Below, one piece after another: positions 41,044 through 49,408 of a stretch of DNA of 64,000 nucleotides. Position 1 is the stretch's first letter. Every line of letters starts with the position of its first letter. The stretch is taken from assembly GCF_009193175.1 (NCBI RefSeq), contig NZ_VUKE01000007.1, forward strand, positions 1 through 64,000, written 5' to 3'. The position numbers and the translations under genes are program-made. The notes below the pieces were generated by a model that did not search any database, had not been told where the DNA came from, and worked only from the letters and a program-made list of their open reading frames with translations. This stretch comes from Georgenia ruanii (lineage in GTDB: Bacteria > Actinomycetota > Actinomycetes > Actinomycetales > Actinomycetaceae).

Positions 41044-41909
41044 GGGGTCTCCTCGTCGAGTTCTCGTGCGGACGCCGCCCCGCCGCGCGGGGGCCGGGGG
41101 CGTCGCGGCGCATCGGTGCTGGTGGGGCGACCGTACGCGCCGCCCGGGGGGTGAGGGAAGTCACACGCGCCCGCGCCGAGGACCGCCCCGAGCGCCTCCA
41201 GGCCGCATGCCCGCACCCCCCTCGGCGCGCCGGCGGCGAGCACGGCGTCCCACAGTGCGACGGCGGACGCGGCCGGGCCGCCGAGGGTGAGAAGGCCCTC
41301 GCACGGACGGGCGAGGACCAGCGGCGCCCCGGCGACCGCGCCGGGCGTGCAGGCACCGACCGCCGGCGCGGTGCCGGCGGCGGCGCGCAGGACCGCCGGC
41401 GCCGCCGGGCCGCCCAGGCCGAGGAGCACCCGCCCCTCGGTGCGGTCGGCGGCGAGGACCCGCTCGGCGCCGGAGCGGTGGGAGGCGAGGAGCAGGGCGT
41501 CCAGGACCGCGAGCCGGTCGCTGGTGCCCGTGGTGACGAGGAACTCGGCCGGGGCGAGGCGGTGGACGGTGAGGTCGCCGGGGCCCCGGGCACGCCGGCC
41601 GGGCGCTGTGCTCCCGGCCGGCCCGGGCAGGCCGGCCGGCGCGGTCCCGCCGACGCCGGGCACGCCCCCGGGCAGGGCGAGGGCGGCCGCCACCGCGGCG
41701 GCGGCGTCGGGCCCGGACACCTCGACCTGGCCGGTGTGCGACAGGTCGACGAGCCCGGCGCGCTCGCGCAGCGCGCGGAGCTCGTCGGCCGGGTCGGGGT
41801 AGCGGGCGGCGACCAGCCACCCGGCGTGCGGTGCGAGGGCGGCGTGCGCCGCCGCGTGCACGCCGTACAGGGGCGTGGTCAGGAGCGCTGCCGGCGACGT
41901 CGCTGCCAT
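41040..41909 (-). CDS. Short, divergent GcvT-like (aminomethyltransferase family) protein
   Basis: Occupies the T-protein position of the operon but is only 289 aa, against about 365-375 for GcvT. The N-terminus resembles Gcv[21 protein letters not shown], then [20 protein letters not shown] and [15 protein letters not shown] (family form: FDVSHMG). The middle is shortened with an Ala/Gly/Pro linker (about 85-110). A weak match to the GLxARDxLRLEAG motif ([17 protein letters not shown]) comes just before the end; the C-terminal barrel domain is missing. It may be a degraded gcvT or a GcvT-like protein of another role, with true GcvT elsewhere. ATG 41909 follows the usp stop by 13 nt. Confidence 0.75.
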   Translation of the reverse strand: MAATSPAALLTTPLYGVHAAAHAALAPHAGWLVAARYPDPADELRALRERAGLVDLSHTGQVEVSGPDAAAAVAAALALPGGVPGVGGTAPAGLPGPAGSTAPGRRARGPGDLTVHRLAPAEFLVTTGTSDRLAVLDALLLASHRSGAERVLAADRTEGRVLLGLGGPAAPAVLRAAAGTAPAVGACTPGAVAGAPLVLARPCEGLLTLGGPAASAVALWDAVLAAGAPRGVRACGLEALGAVLGAGACDFPHPPGGAYGRPTSTDAPRRPRPPRGGAASARELDEETP

Positions 41910-41922
41910 GGCGGTCCGGCGG

Positions 41923-42324
41923 TCAGCGGGCAGGTTCGGGATCGGCCTTGACGGCGAGGACCGGGCACGGCGCGTCGAGCAGGATGCGCTGGGCGTTGGA
42001 GCCGAGGATGAGCTTGCCCACCGGGGAGCGCCGGCGCAGCCCGATGACGATGAGTTCGGCGTCCTCCTCCTCGGCCGCCGTGATGAGGTCCTCGGCCACA
42101 TCGGTGCCCCGGCGCAGCTGGCGCACCTCGTAGGCGACGTCGGCGAGGTCGAGCCGGTCGCGGACCGCGTCGGCCTCGGCCTCCAAGGCGGCGTGGTCCT
42201 CGCCCTGCGCCCGCCGGGAGAGGACGACGACGAGGCGGGTCTCCCGGCGCAGGGCCTCGGCGACGGCGGCGGCGAGCGCCGCCTCCCCTTCCCTGGTGGA
42301 GAGGTAGCCCACCACGATCGACAT
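41923..42324 (-). CDS. Universal stress protein family
   Basis: Single-domain UspA-like protein (133 aa). Starts MSIVVGYLSTREGEAALAAA and ends with the nucleotide-binding pattern LIVIGLRRRSPVGKLILGSN then AQRILLDAPCPVLAVK, which fits the G-2x-G-9x-G-(S/T) ATP-binding type, with N after S. The middle is typical of the fold. The ATG at 42324 has GGGGGA upstream. Lies between DUF4192 and the gcvT-like gene; whether it influences glycine cleavage is unknown. Confidence 0.9.
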   Translation of the reverse strand: MSIVVGYLSTREGEAALAAAVAEALRRETRLVVVLSRRAQGEDHAALEAEADAVRDRLDLADVAYEVRQLRRGTDVAEDLITAAEEEDAELIVIGLRRRSPVGKLILGSNAQRILLDAPCPVLAVKADPEPAR

Positions 42325-42347
42325 GCGCGTCCCCCGTCCCGGCGCCG

Positions 42348-43589
42348 CTACGGTCCGCCATCCGTCCGCTGATGCCCCGCGACGTTACCCGATGCGCGCT
42401 CGGCCCGGGCCCCCGCCGCGGCGCGCCCGGCTTGCCGCGGCTCGTACCACGGCGGCGGGGCGGCGGCGTCGAGGGCTCGCACGACCAGCTCCGCGAGGTG
42501 GTGCCCGGGCTCCTCGGCCAGCGCCTGACGAGCCAGGACGTCGGCGCGGGCGCCGTCGGAGCGCCACCAGGCGAGAAAGGCGAGCAGCCCGAGCGCGGGT
42601 GCGCCCGCGCCGTCCGGGGCGGTCTCGGCCACCGCGGTGCCGAGGGCGACGGCGGCGGCGAACACCCCCGGCTCCGGGGCCCGGGCGGCGTCGTAGGCGG
42701 CGACGACGGCGGCGGTGTCGAGGTAGGCCGTCACGGGCCGGTGGTCGCCGGCGATCGTGCGGGCGACCACCGCGTCGCGCACCTGCCGGTCGGCCAGGTA
42801 CGCGAGGAGCCGGCCGAGCGCCTCGGCCGGTGGACTCGGCGGCGACGTCCCGGGCCGGCCCGTCATCGTGGCGGCGGTCGCGTCCCACAGTGCCGCCCCC
42901 TCCCGGCGCCAGCGCCGCAGCGGGCCCTGGTCGCGGGCGGGCCGCGCCCCGGGGACCCCGAACGCGGCGCCCCGCACCCGCGGAGCACCCCTGCTCGCCG
43001 TCGCCGCCGAGCGTCCCCGGGCTCGTTCCGCGGCGGCCGCCCGCGCCGCGGCGCGGCGGCCCGGCCCGTCGGGCAGCCGGAAGACGCCGAGGTCCGCGCG
43101 CCGCGGTGCCGCCGCCAGACCCTCGAGCACGAGGGCGGCGGCGGCCGCGGACGCCTCCAGCTCGGCCAGGGGCCGGCCCCCGGGCGGGCAGCAGCCGCAG
43201 TCGAGGTGTCCCCAGCCGTCCGGGCCGACCACCCACGGGTCGACGTGGACCCAGTCGAGGGCCGCCTCCACGGTGGCGAGGGCGGCACCGAGCTCGAGGT
43301 CGTCCGCCCGCTCGGGATGGGGCAGGTTGGTGTAGACGACGGCCGCGACGTCGCGGGCGCCGTCGCGGCGCATGGCGTCGGCGATGGTGGCGGCGACCGC
43401 CGGGCCGGCGTCGGGATGGGCGAGGTGGGCGAGGTCCGCCCGGGCGATGAGCCCGGCCTCGCCGCGCCCGGCCGCGTTGGGGGTCAGGCCGAGGAGCACG
43501 ACCGACCGCTCGGGGTGGAAGCCCAGCCGGTAGGGCACGTAGGCGATGAGGTCGCGCGGCTCGCGCAGGCGGATCCTGGTCTTGTCCAT
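42348..43589 (-). CDS. DUF4192 protein
   Basis: Actinobacterial protein of unknown function (413 aa). Family start: TRIRLREPRDLIAYVPYRLG and FHPERSVVLLGL. HVDPWVVGPDGWGHLDCGCCPPGG is the conserved central block, with a CxCC cluster that could bind metal. The middle (about 170-230) is a low-complexity Ala/Arg linker. The end contains GLLAFLAWWRSDGARADVLA and a short helical repeat with LARQALAEEPGHHLAELV. It heads the minus-strand cluster with usp and gcv genes, 23 nt from usp. Confidence 0.88.
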   Translation of the reverse strand: MDKTRIRLREPRDLIAYVPYRLGFHPERSVVLLGLTPNAAGRGEAGLIARADLAHLAHPDAGPAVAATIADAMRRDGARDVAAVVYTNLPHPERADDLELGAALATVEAALDWVHVDPWVVGPDGWGHLDCGCCPPGGRPLAELEASAAAAALVLEGLAAAPRRADLGVFRLPDGPGRRAAARAAAAERARGRSAATASRGAPRVRGAAFGVPGARPARDQGPLRRWRREGAALWDATAATMTGRPGTSPPSPPAEALGRLLAYLADRQVRDAVVARTIAGDHRPVTAYLDTAAVVAAYDAARAPEPGVFAAAVALGTAVAETAPDGAGAPALGLLAFLAWWRSDGARADVLARQALAEEPGHHLAELVVRALDAAAPPPWYEPRQAGRAAAGARAERASGNVAGHQRTDGGP

Positions 43590-43686
43590 GCCTCATCGCA
43601 CCGCGTCCGCCCGGCCGCCCGCTGGCGGCCTGTGGACAGCGCCGCGGCGGCCCTCCTCGGATTCTGGACCGGCCGTGCCGCGCCCG

Positions 43687-43692
43687 TAGGCT
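43687..43692 (+). promoter_or_regulatory. Putative -10 hexamer (TAGGCT) of the polyprenyl synthase gene
   Basis: Ends 6 nt before ATG 43699; no Shine-Dalgarno. Confidence 0.55.
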
Positions 43693-43698
43693 CGTGCC

Positions 43699-44790
43699 AT
43701 GCCTGCCTCCCCCGCCGACGTCCGCGACCGCGTCTCCGAGCGGGTCGTCGCCGCTCTGGACGAGCACACCGCCCACTTCGCCGACGCGGGCGCCCCGTTG
43801 CGCGACTTCCTGGCCCCAGCGCGCAACCTGCTGGGCGGGGGCAAGCGGCTCCGGGCCCAGCTGTGCGCGGCGGGCTGGGTGGCGGCCGGGGGCGCCACGG
43901 ACGCCGCGGCCCTGCAGCCCGTGGTGCTGGCCGGGTCGGCGCTCGAGCTGTTCCAGGCCACCGCCCTGGTGCACGACGACGTCATCGACGGCTCCCTCAC
44001 CCGCCGCGGCCTGCCGGCGGCGCACCGCACCTTCGCCGCCGAGCACGCCGCCCACGCCTGGCTCGGCAGCCCCGACGACTACGGGCAGGCCGCCGCCATC
44101 GTGCTCGGCGACCTGCTGCTCGCGGTCTCCGCGATGGAGCTCGAGCGCGCCCGCGCGCTCGTGGCCCCCGCCGCCGGCCTGCGAGCGCGGCACATCTACG
44201 ACCTCATGACGGCCGAGGTCGCGCTCGGTCAGTATCTCGACATCCGCTCCCAGGACATGCCGTGGGGCGACGACGCCGACGCCGCCGTCCGCCGGGCGCT
44301 GCAGGTGGTCCGCCACAAGTCCGCCCGCTACTCGGTGGAGCACCCGCTGCTGCTCGGCGCGGCCCTCGGCGGCGCCGACGACGCCCTGCTCGCCGCGCTC
44401 AGCGCGGTCGGGCTGCCGCTGGGCGAGGCCTTCCAGCTGCGCGACGACGAGCTGGGCGTCTTCGGCGACCCGGCGGTCACCGGCAAGCCCGCCGGCGACG
44501 ACCTCCGCGAGGGCAAGCGGACCGTGCTGCTGGCCATGACCATGGGCCGGGCCGAGGACGCCGAGCGGGAGCGCCTGCGCGCCCGCGTGGGTCAGCCGGA
44601 CCTCACGGCCGCCGAGGTGGCGGAGTTCCAGCGGGTCATGCGGGCCACCGGCGCCCGCGACACCCACGAGGCGCTCATCGCCGAGCGGCGTGACGCGGGG
44701 ATCGCCGCCCTGCGCGCCGCCGCGCTGCCCGCGGTCGCGACGGCCCGGCTCGAGGAGCTCGCCGACGCCCTGACGACGCGGGCCGCCTGA
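43699..44790 (+). CDS. Polyprenyl diphosphate synthase (IdsA2/GGPP-type)
   Basis: Trans-prenyltransferase (363 aa) joining isopentenyl diphosphate units, probably to a C20 or similar product. First Asp-rich motif LVHDDVIDGS; second motif QLRDDELGVFGD; GGGKRLRAQLC near residue 50 binds IPP; DDLREGKRTVLLAM follows. Synteny with Rv2173 (idsA2) suggests the mycobacterial counterpart, here without mptA next to it. Chain length is not predictable with confidence. TAGGCT lies 6 nt before the ATG. Divergent from DUF4192. Confidence 0.92.
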   Translation: MPASPADVRDRVSERVVAALDEHTAHFADAGAPLRDFLAPARNLLGGGKRLRAQLCAAGWVAAGGATDAAALQPVVLAGSALELFQATALVHDDVIDGSLTRRGLPAAHRTFAAEHAAHAWLGSPDDYGQAAAIVLGDLLLAVSAMELERARALVAPAAGLRARHIYDLMTAEVALGQYLDIRSQDMPWGDDADAAVRRALQVVRHKSARYSVEHPLLLGAALGGADDALLAALSAVGLPLGEAFQLRDDELGVFGDPAVTGKPAGDDLREGKRTVLLAMTMGRAEDAERERLRARVGQPDLTAAEVAEFQRVMRATGARDTHEALIAERRDAGIAALRAAALPAVATARLEELADALTTRAA

Positions 44791-44812
44791 CCGGCCGCCG
44801 CGCGGATCGCCT

Positions 44813-44845
44813 CAGCGGCCACGCGGCAGCAGCGGCCACGTGGCA
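44813..44845. repeat. 17-bp tandem duplication downstream of the prenyl synthase
   Basis: CAGCGGCCACGCGGCA (44813-44828) and CAGCGGCCACGTGGCA (44830-44845) differ at one base. Confidence 0.75.
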
Positions 44846-44916
44846 ACAGGCCGGCCGCCTCGGACCGCCGGTGACGGCCGCCCGCCGCCGCTCAGGCCCA
44901 CGACTGCGCCGCGACC

Positions 44917-45288
44917 TCAGAAAGCCAACGACAGCGCCGCCCGGCGCACGGCGTGGGTGTGCCCCTCGCGCAGCGCGTGGATCGGCGTCGTGCCGAGCTC
45001 GTCGTTCGGCGCGTAGAGCCAGCGCAGGGACTCGACGTCGTCGTAGCCGGAGTCGGCGAGGAGGGTGAGGGTGCCCTGCAGGGACCCGAGCACGGCGGGC
45101 CGGTCGCCCTCGCCGGGCCGGACGAGCATCTCCGCCGGGATCGACGCCGCCGCGTTCGGTCCGTGCGGGACGGCGAGCAGGCGCCGCTCCTTGATCATCG
45201 CCCGCACGTCGCGCTGGCGCAGGCCGAGCAGCTCGGCCACCTCCGGCACCGAGTACCAGGCGGCGGGCTCCATGGGGGCGGCAGACAT
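44917..45288 (-). CDS. Rv2175c-like DNA-binding protein
   Basis: Winged helix-turn-helix protein (123 aa). Starts AAWYSVPEVAELLGLRQRDV and RAMIKERRLLAVPHGPNAA, the excisionase-like helix-turn-helix of this family; the C-terminal half (LGSLQGTLTLLADSGYDDVE) completes it. In mycobacteria Rv2175c binds DNA and is phosphorylated by the neighbouring kinase PknL; a PknL-type gene lies 1.5 kb away here too, so regulation by that kinase is a fair inference. ATG 45288 has TAATCT ending 6 nt upstream. Divergent from the LysM gene. Confidence 0.9.
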   Translation of the reverse strand: MSAAPMEPAAWYSVPEVAELLGLRQRDVRAMIKERRLLAVPHGPNAAASIPAEMLVRPGEGDRPAVLGSLQGTLTLLADSGYDDVESLRWLYAPNDELGTTPIHALREGHTHAVRRAALSLAF

Positions 45289-45294
45289 CGCTCC

Positions 45295-45300
45295 AGATTA
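45295..45300 (-). promoter_or_regulatory. Putative -10 hexamer (TAATCT) of the Rv2175c-like gene
   Basis: Ends 6 nt before ATG 45288. A GGAG lies inside the 6-nt gap, so a leadered message cannot be excluded. Confidence 0.45.
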
Positions 45301-45337
45301 CGACCTCCGCGACCGATCCGGTTGTCGCATGCCACTC

Positions 45338-45353
45338 GTGTCGCTAGCGGCAC
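45338..45353. promoter_or_regulatory. Imperfect 16-bp palindrome in a divergent promoter region
   Basis: GTGTCGCTAGCGGCAC is a near-perfect inverted repeat (one mismatched pair) in the spacer between the Rv2175c-like gene and the LysM transglycosylase. It could be an operator, perhaps for the divergent regulator itself; no known box is recognised. Confidence 0.35.
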
Positions 45354-45442
45354 ATGCGCCACACCAGCAACGTCCGAGGTGTCCGTGCGTCCCGGCCGGG
45401 CCGCGCGGCGGCTCCCGTCCCCGCACGCCCGATGGAGGCTCG

Positions 45443-46675
45443 ATGTCCCAGGCCGAGAGAATCCGCAAGGCCCACCCCCGAGCGGGCCGCACCGGCGTGG
45501 GCCTGGCCCTCGCGGCGGCGGCCACCGCCGTCGGCGTCGCCGCGCCGGCCGGGCAGGCGCACGCCGCGGCGGCGCCCGCCCCGCTGCACCGCGGCGCGGC
45601 GCTGCCCGCCGCTCCGGGGGCGGGTCTGCCGGCGGCGGCTCCGAGGGCCGTCCTGCCGGCCGCGGTCCCGCAGATGACCTACCAGGTCCGCCCCGGCGAC
45701 ACGGTGACCCACATCGCCCGGCGCACCGGCACGTCGGTGGCGGCGATCGTCAGCGCCAACGGCCTCGACGCGGCGGCGAGGATCCGGGCCGGGCAGATGC
45801 TGCGGATCCCCTCCGCCACCGCGGCGCCGGCCGCGCCCGCCATCGCCGGCGTCACCCACCGGGTCGCCGCCGGGGAGACCGCCTCCGGCCTCGCCAAACG
45901 CTACGGGACCACGGTGGCCGCCCTCATCCAGGCCAACGGCCTGGACCGGCGTGGCCTCATCTACGTCGGCCAGTCCCTGCAGATCCCAGGCGCCGGCGCC
46001 GCGGCCCCCACGAGCGCCGCCGCGCCGTCGGGCACCTACCGGGTGCGAGCCGGCGACACCGTCACCGGCCTGGCCCGCAGCTGGGGCACGTCCGTGGGCG
46101 CGGTCGTCGAGGCCAACGGGCTGGGCGGCGACGGGCGGATCTACGCCGGGCAGTCGCTGACGATGCCCGGCGGCGCCGCGGCGGGCGCGCGGCTGGTGGG
46201 CAGCACCTTCGCCGGGCGCACCTACCCGGCCGCGACCGTCGACGCCGCGAACGCCAACAAGGCGGCGCTGCTGACGCGGGGCGTGCCCTCCCGCGGCGCG
46301 ATGCAGGCGACGGTGGCCCAGGTGGCGGGGGCCATGGGCGTCGACCCCGCGCTGGCCCAGGCGCACGCCTACCAGGAGTCCGGCTTCAACCACACCGCGG
46401 TCTCCCCCGCCAACGCCGTCGGCACGATGCAGGTCATCCCCTCCGCCGGCGCGTGGGCCTCCCAGCTGGTCGGTCGCCCGCTCGACCTCCTCGACCCGCA
46501 CGACAACGTCGTCGCCGGGGTGGCCATCATCCGCCAGCTCGTGCGGACCAGCCCGGACCTCGACACCGCCATCGCCGGCTACTACCAGGGCGCCGCCTCG
46601 GTGCAGCGCAACGGGATGTACCCCGACACCCAGCGGTACGTCGCCGCCGTCCGCGCCCACATGGCGCGGTTCTGA
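45443..46675 (+). CDS. Secreted LysM-repeat lytic transglycosylase
   Basis: Cell-wall enzyme (410 aa). A signal peptide is likely: basic AERIRKAHPRAGRTG, then hydrophobic LALAAAATAVGVAAPAG and AHA before the mature part. Three LysM domains bind peptidoglycan: YQVRPGDTVTHIARRTGTS, HRVAAGETASGLAKRYGTT and YRVRAGDTVTGLARSWGTS, with Ala-rich linkers. The SLT domain (about 285-400) has the catalytic Glu in AHAYQESGFNHTAVSPANA and VGTMQVIPSAGAW. ATG 45443 is preceded by GGAGG. It lies directly before the PASTA kinase, linking muropeptide release and sensing. Confidence 0.92.
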   Translation: MSQAERIRKAHPRAGRTGVGLALAAAATAVGVAAPAGQAHAAAAPAPLHRGAALPAAPGAGLPAAAPRAVLPAAVPQMTYQVRPGDTVTHIARRTGTSVAAIVSANGLDAAARIRAGQMLRIPSATAAPAAPAIAGVTHRVAAGETASGLAKRYGTTVAALIQANGLDRRGLIYVGQSLQIPGAGAAAPTSAAAPSGTYRVRAGDTVTGLARSWGTSVGAVVEANGLGGDGRIYAGQSLTMPGGAAAGARLVGSTFAGRTYPAATVDAANANKAALLTRGVPSRGAMQATVAQVAGAMGVDPALAQAHAYQESGFNHTAVSPANAVGTMQVIPSAGAWASQLVGRPLDLLDPHDNVVAGVAIIRQLVRTSPDLDTAIAGYYQGAASVQRNGMYPDTQRYVAAVRAHMARF

Positions 46676-46773
46676 CCGCGCCGCGCCCGCGCCGCCGGTC
46701 CCGCTCCGACGGGCCGCCGGTGACTGTCAGGAACGACACGGCCCGGCGCCGGGGAGCGCCGGCCACCGCCAAG

Positions 46774-46779
46774 TAGGCT
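46774..46779 (+). promoter_or_regulatory. Putative -10 hexamer (TAGGCT) of the kinase gene
   Basis: Ends 6 nt before GTG 46786; no Shine-Dalgarno. Confidence 0.55.
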
Positions 46780-46785
46780 TCGCCT

Positions 46786-48693
46786 GTGGATACCACCGCC
46801 CTCGATCCGATGATCGGCCAGCTGGTCGACGACCGGTACGAGGTGACCGCGCGCATCGCCCGCGGTGGCATGGCCACCGTCTACCGGGCGATGGACCGCC
46901 GCCTCGAGCGGACCGTCGCGGTCAAGGTCATGCACCCCCACCTGGCCGAGAGCCCCGACTTCGTCGCCCGCTTCCGCCGCGAGGCGCGCGCCGCGGCCCG
47001 GCTGAGCCACCCCGGCGTCGTCGCCGTGCACGACCAGGGCATGGCGGGCGACGCCAGCTACCTCACGATGGAGTACGTCGACGGTCCGAACCTGCGCACC
47101 GTGCTGCGCGAGCGGGGCCCGCTGCCGCTGGGCGAGGCGCTGCGCCTGGTCGAGCAGGTCCTCGACGCCCTCGCCAGCGCCCACCGTGCCGGGCTCGTGC
47201 ACCGTGACATCAAGCCCGAGAACGTCCTGCTCACCCCGGACGGCCGGGCCAAGGTGGCCGACTTCGGCCTGGCGCGCGCCGTCACCGAGGCGACCGCCGC
47301 CACCACCGGCACCGTGCTGGGGACGGTGGCCTACCTGGCGCCCGAGATCGTCACCGACGGGCGCGCCGACCCGCGCGCGGACGTCTACGCCGTCGGCGTG
47401 CTGCTCTACGAGCTCATCACCGGCGCCCAGCCCTTCACCGGCGAGGCGCCCATCCAGGTGGCCTTCCAGCACGTCAACTCGGCGGTGCCGGCCCCGTCGG
47501 CTGCCGTGCCCTGGCTGCCGGCCGAGGTCGACGAGCTGGTCACGGCGCTGACCGCGCGCAGCGCCGACGAGCGCCCTCAGGACGCCGGCGCCGCGCTGAC
47601 GCTGGTGCGGCGCACGCTCGCCGCCCTCGACCCGGCCGTCCTCGCCCGCCGCGCGGACGCCCCGGCCGGCGCGGCGGCCGCCGCCGACCCCGACGCCACC
47701 CGGGCCACCGACGTGCGCCCGAGCCACGGCACGGTCGCCCTGCCGATCGGCGCGATCGGCCCCGCCCCGGAGACCGAGTCCGCGCCGGCCCCCCGGCGCC
47801 GGCGCGCCCGGCCGCGCCTGCTCCTCGCGCTGCTGGTCCTGCTCCTCGCCGCCGGCGCCGGCGCGCTGTGGTGGTTCCAGGTCGGGCCCGGGGCCACCGT
47901 GCCCGCCCCCGACGTCGTCGGCCGCCCCCAGGACGAGGCGGTCGCCACGATCAAGGACGCCGAGCTCGTCCCGGTCGTGACCCCGACCCACCACGACACC
48001 GTCCCCGAGGGGCAGGTCATCAGCACCGACCCCGGCGCCGGCGAGCCGGTGCGCAAGGGCGGCGACGTCGCCGTCTCGGTGTCCCTGGGCATCCTCACCC
48101 GCGAGGTGCCCGAGCTCGCCGGCAAGTCCCAGGCCGACGCGCTGGCCGCGCTCGACGCTGCCGAGCTGCCGCGCGGGGAGGTCCGCGAGGAGTACCACGA
48201 CACCGTCCCGCAGGGCACGATCATCTCCTCCTCCCCCGGCGCCGGCGAGGTGGTGCCGCACACCACCGCCGTCGACCTCGTCGTCTCCGCCGGACGCCAG
48301 CCGGTCGACCTGCCGAACGTCACCGGTGCCACCCGGGACGCGGCCGCCGCCGCGCTCGAGGGCGCCGGCCTGACCGTCGGCGAGGTCACCGAGCAGTTCT
48401 CCGACGCCGTGCCCGCGCGCCAGGTCATGAGCCAGGTTCCGGCGGCCGGCAGCGCCCAGCTCTACCGCGGCGACGCCGTGGCCCTGGTGGTCTCCAAGGG
48501 GCCCGAGCTCTTCGCGGTGCCCGACGTCGTCGGCAAGCAGGTGCGCGAGGCCCGGGGCGCGCTCGAGGGCGCCGGGTTCCGGGTCGAGGTCCACGAGGTG
48601 CTCGGCGGCTTCTTCGGCACCGTGCGCGCGCAAGACCCGGCGGCCGGCACGATGCTCCCGCGCGGCAGCGTCGTCGCGCTGACGGTGGTGTGA
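46786..48693 (+). CDS. PASTA-domain Ser/Thr protein kinase (PknL-like)
   Basis: Transmembrane receptor kinase (635 aa). The N-terminal kinase domain (about 18-275) has RGGMATVYRAMD, the Lys in VAVKVMHPHL, HRDIKPENVLL and DFGLARA, so it is active. One membrane helix at about 345-363 (LLLALLVLLLAAGAGALWWF). Four extracellular PASTA repeats follow (starting near TVPAPDVVG, EVPELAGKS, DLPNVTGAT and AVPDVVGKQ), which bind muropeptides or lipid II. Position fits PknL (Rv2176), which lacks PASTA in M. tuberculosis. Likely targets include the nearby Rv2175c-like protein (inference). GTG 46786 has TAGGCT 6 nt upstream. Confidence 0.93.
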   Translation: MDTTALDPMIGQLVDDRYEVTARIARGGMATVYRAMDRRLERTVAVKVMHPHLAESPDFVARFRREARAAARLSHPGVVAVHDQGMAGDASYLTMEYVDGPNLRTVLRERGPLPLGEALRLVEQVLDALASAHRAGLVHRDIKPENVLLTPDGRAKVADFGLARAVTEATAATTGTVLGTVAYLAPEIVTDGRADPRADVYAVGVLLYELITGAQPFTGEAPIQVAFQHVNSAVPAPSAAVPWLPAEVDELVTALTARSADERPQDAGAALTLVRRTLAALDPAVLARRADAPAGAAAAADPDATRATDVRPSHGTVALPIGAIGPAPETESAPAPRRRRARPRLLLALLVLLLAAGAGALWWFQVGPGATVPAPDVVGRPQDEAVATIKDAELVPVVTPTHHDTVPEGQVISTDPGAGEPVRKGGDVAVSVSLGILTREVPELAGKSQADALAALDAAELPRGEVREEYHDTVPQGTIISSSPGAGEVVPHTTAVDLVVSAGRQPVDLPNVTGATRDAAAAALEGAGLTVGEVTEQFSDAVPARQVMSQVPAAGSAQLYRGDAVALVVSKGPELFAVPDVVGKQVREARGALEGAGFRVEVHEVLGGFFGTVRAQDPAAGTMLPRGSVVALTVV

Positions 48694-48738
48694 GGCACCG
48701 CGGTGGGAGTGCCCGGAGGGGCGCGGAGAGCGTGCGGC

Positions 48739-48798
48739 GCGGTGGACCGAGCGGTGGTCCGAGCGGACCGCGCCGTGGGCTGAGCGGGCCGCGCCGTC
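48739..48798. repeat. Imperfect tandem repeats between the kinase and the molybdopterin gene
   Basis: GCGGTGGACCGA / GCGGTGGTCCGA at 48739-48762 and two related 21-bp units from 48763. They also offer foldback pairing (GGCGCGGT with ACCGCGCC) that could end transcription of both convergent genes. Confidence 0.6.
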
Positions 48799-48799
48799 G

Positions 48800-49402
48800 T
48801 CACTCCTGGTAGGAGTAGCGCTCCCCGCGCCAGGCGTCCCCGCGCAGGTGGTAGCCCCGCTCCTCCCAGAACCCGCGCTCGACCTCGGTGAGGTAGTTCC
48901 ACCCGCGCAGCCACTTCGGACCCTTCCAGGAGTACAGGTGCGGGAGGATGAGGCGCAGCGGCCCGCCGCGCTCGTCGCTCAGCTCGGCCCCGTCGCGGTG
49001 GGTGGCCAGCAGCGTGCGGGCCGAGACGAGGTCCTCCAGCCGCACGGTGGCGCTGTAGCCGTACTCGGCGAAGACGAGCACGTGCTCGACGTCGGGGCGC
49101 GGGGGCGCCAGCTCGACGACGTCGCGCGCGAGCACCCCGGACCAGCGCTCGTCCACCGACGACCAGCCCGTGGCGCAGTGCAGGTCGGCGACCAGGTCGT
49201 GCCGGGGCAGGGCGGTGACCTCGGCGAAGGTGAAGACCCGTTCCGCGCCGTCCTCGCTCGCCCCGCCCACGGTGAAGCGCCACCGCTCGGGCCGCCGACG
49301 CGGCACCGGGCCGTAGTGCATCACCGGGGCGGGCGTCACGAGCCGCTGCCCCGGCGGCAGGTGCCGGTCGGCGGGCAGGGACGTGACGTCGTCGTCGCGC
49401 AC
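48800..49402 (-). CDS. Molybdopterin-dependent oxidoreductase (sulfite oxidase/YedY fold)
   Basis: Single-domain protein (200 aa) of the sulfite-oxidase molybdopterin-binding family. The Mo-ligand Cys lies in VADLHCATGWSSVDERWSG. EYGYSATVRLEDLVSARTLLA and GPLRLILPHLYSWKGPKWLR are typical of the short stand-alone members. It ends RSYSYQE-like (GERYSYQE). No Tat signal is seen, so it appears cytosolic; electron partner and substrate unknown. GTG 49402 lies 6 nt after the DAHP synthase stop, so the two may be co-transcribed. Confidence 0.88.
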   Translation of the reverse strand: MRDDDVTSLPADRHLPPGQRLVTPAPVMHYGPVPRRRPERWRFTVGGASEDGAERVFTFAEVTALPRHDLVADLHCATGWSSVDERWSGVLARDVVELAPPRPDVEHVLVFAEYGYSATVRLEDLVSARTLLATHRDGAELSDERGGPLRLILPHLYSWKGPKWLRGWNYLTEVERGFWEERGYHLRGDAWRGERYSYQE

Positions 49403-49408
49403 GGGCGT

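Noticed and set aside
45289-45442. A c-di-AMP (ydaO-type) riboswitch before the LysM gene, common for cell-wall hydrolases in actinobacteria
   Set aside because: The 154-nt leader lacks the conserved riboswitch sequence blocks.
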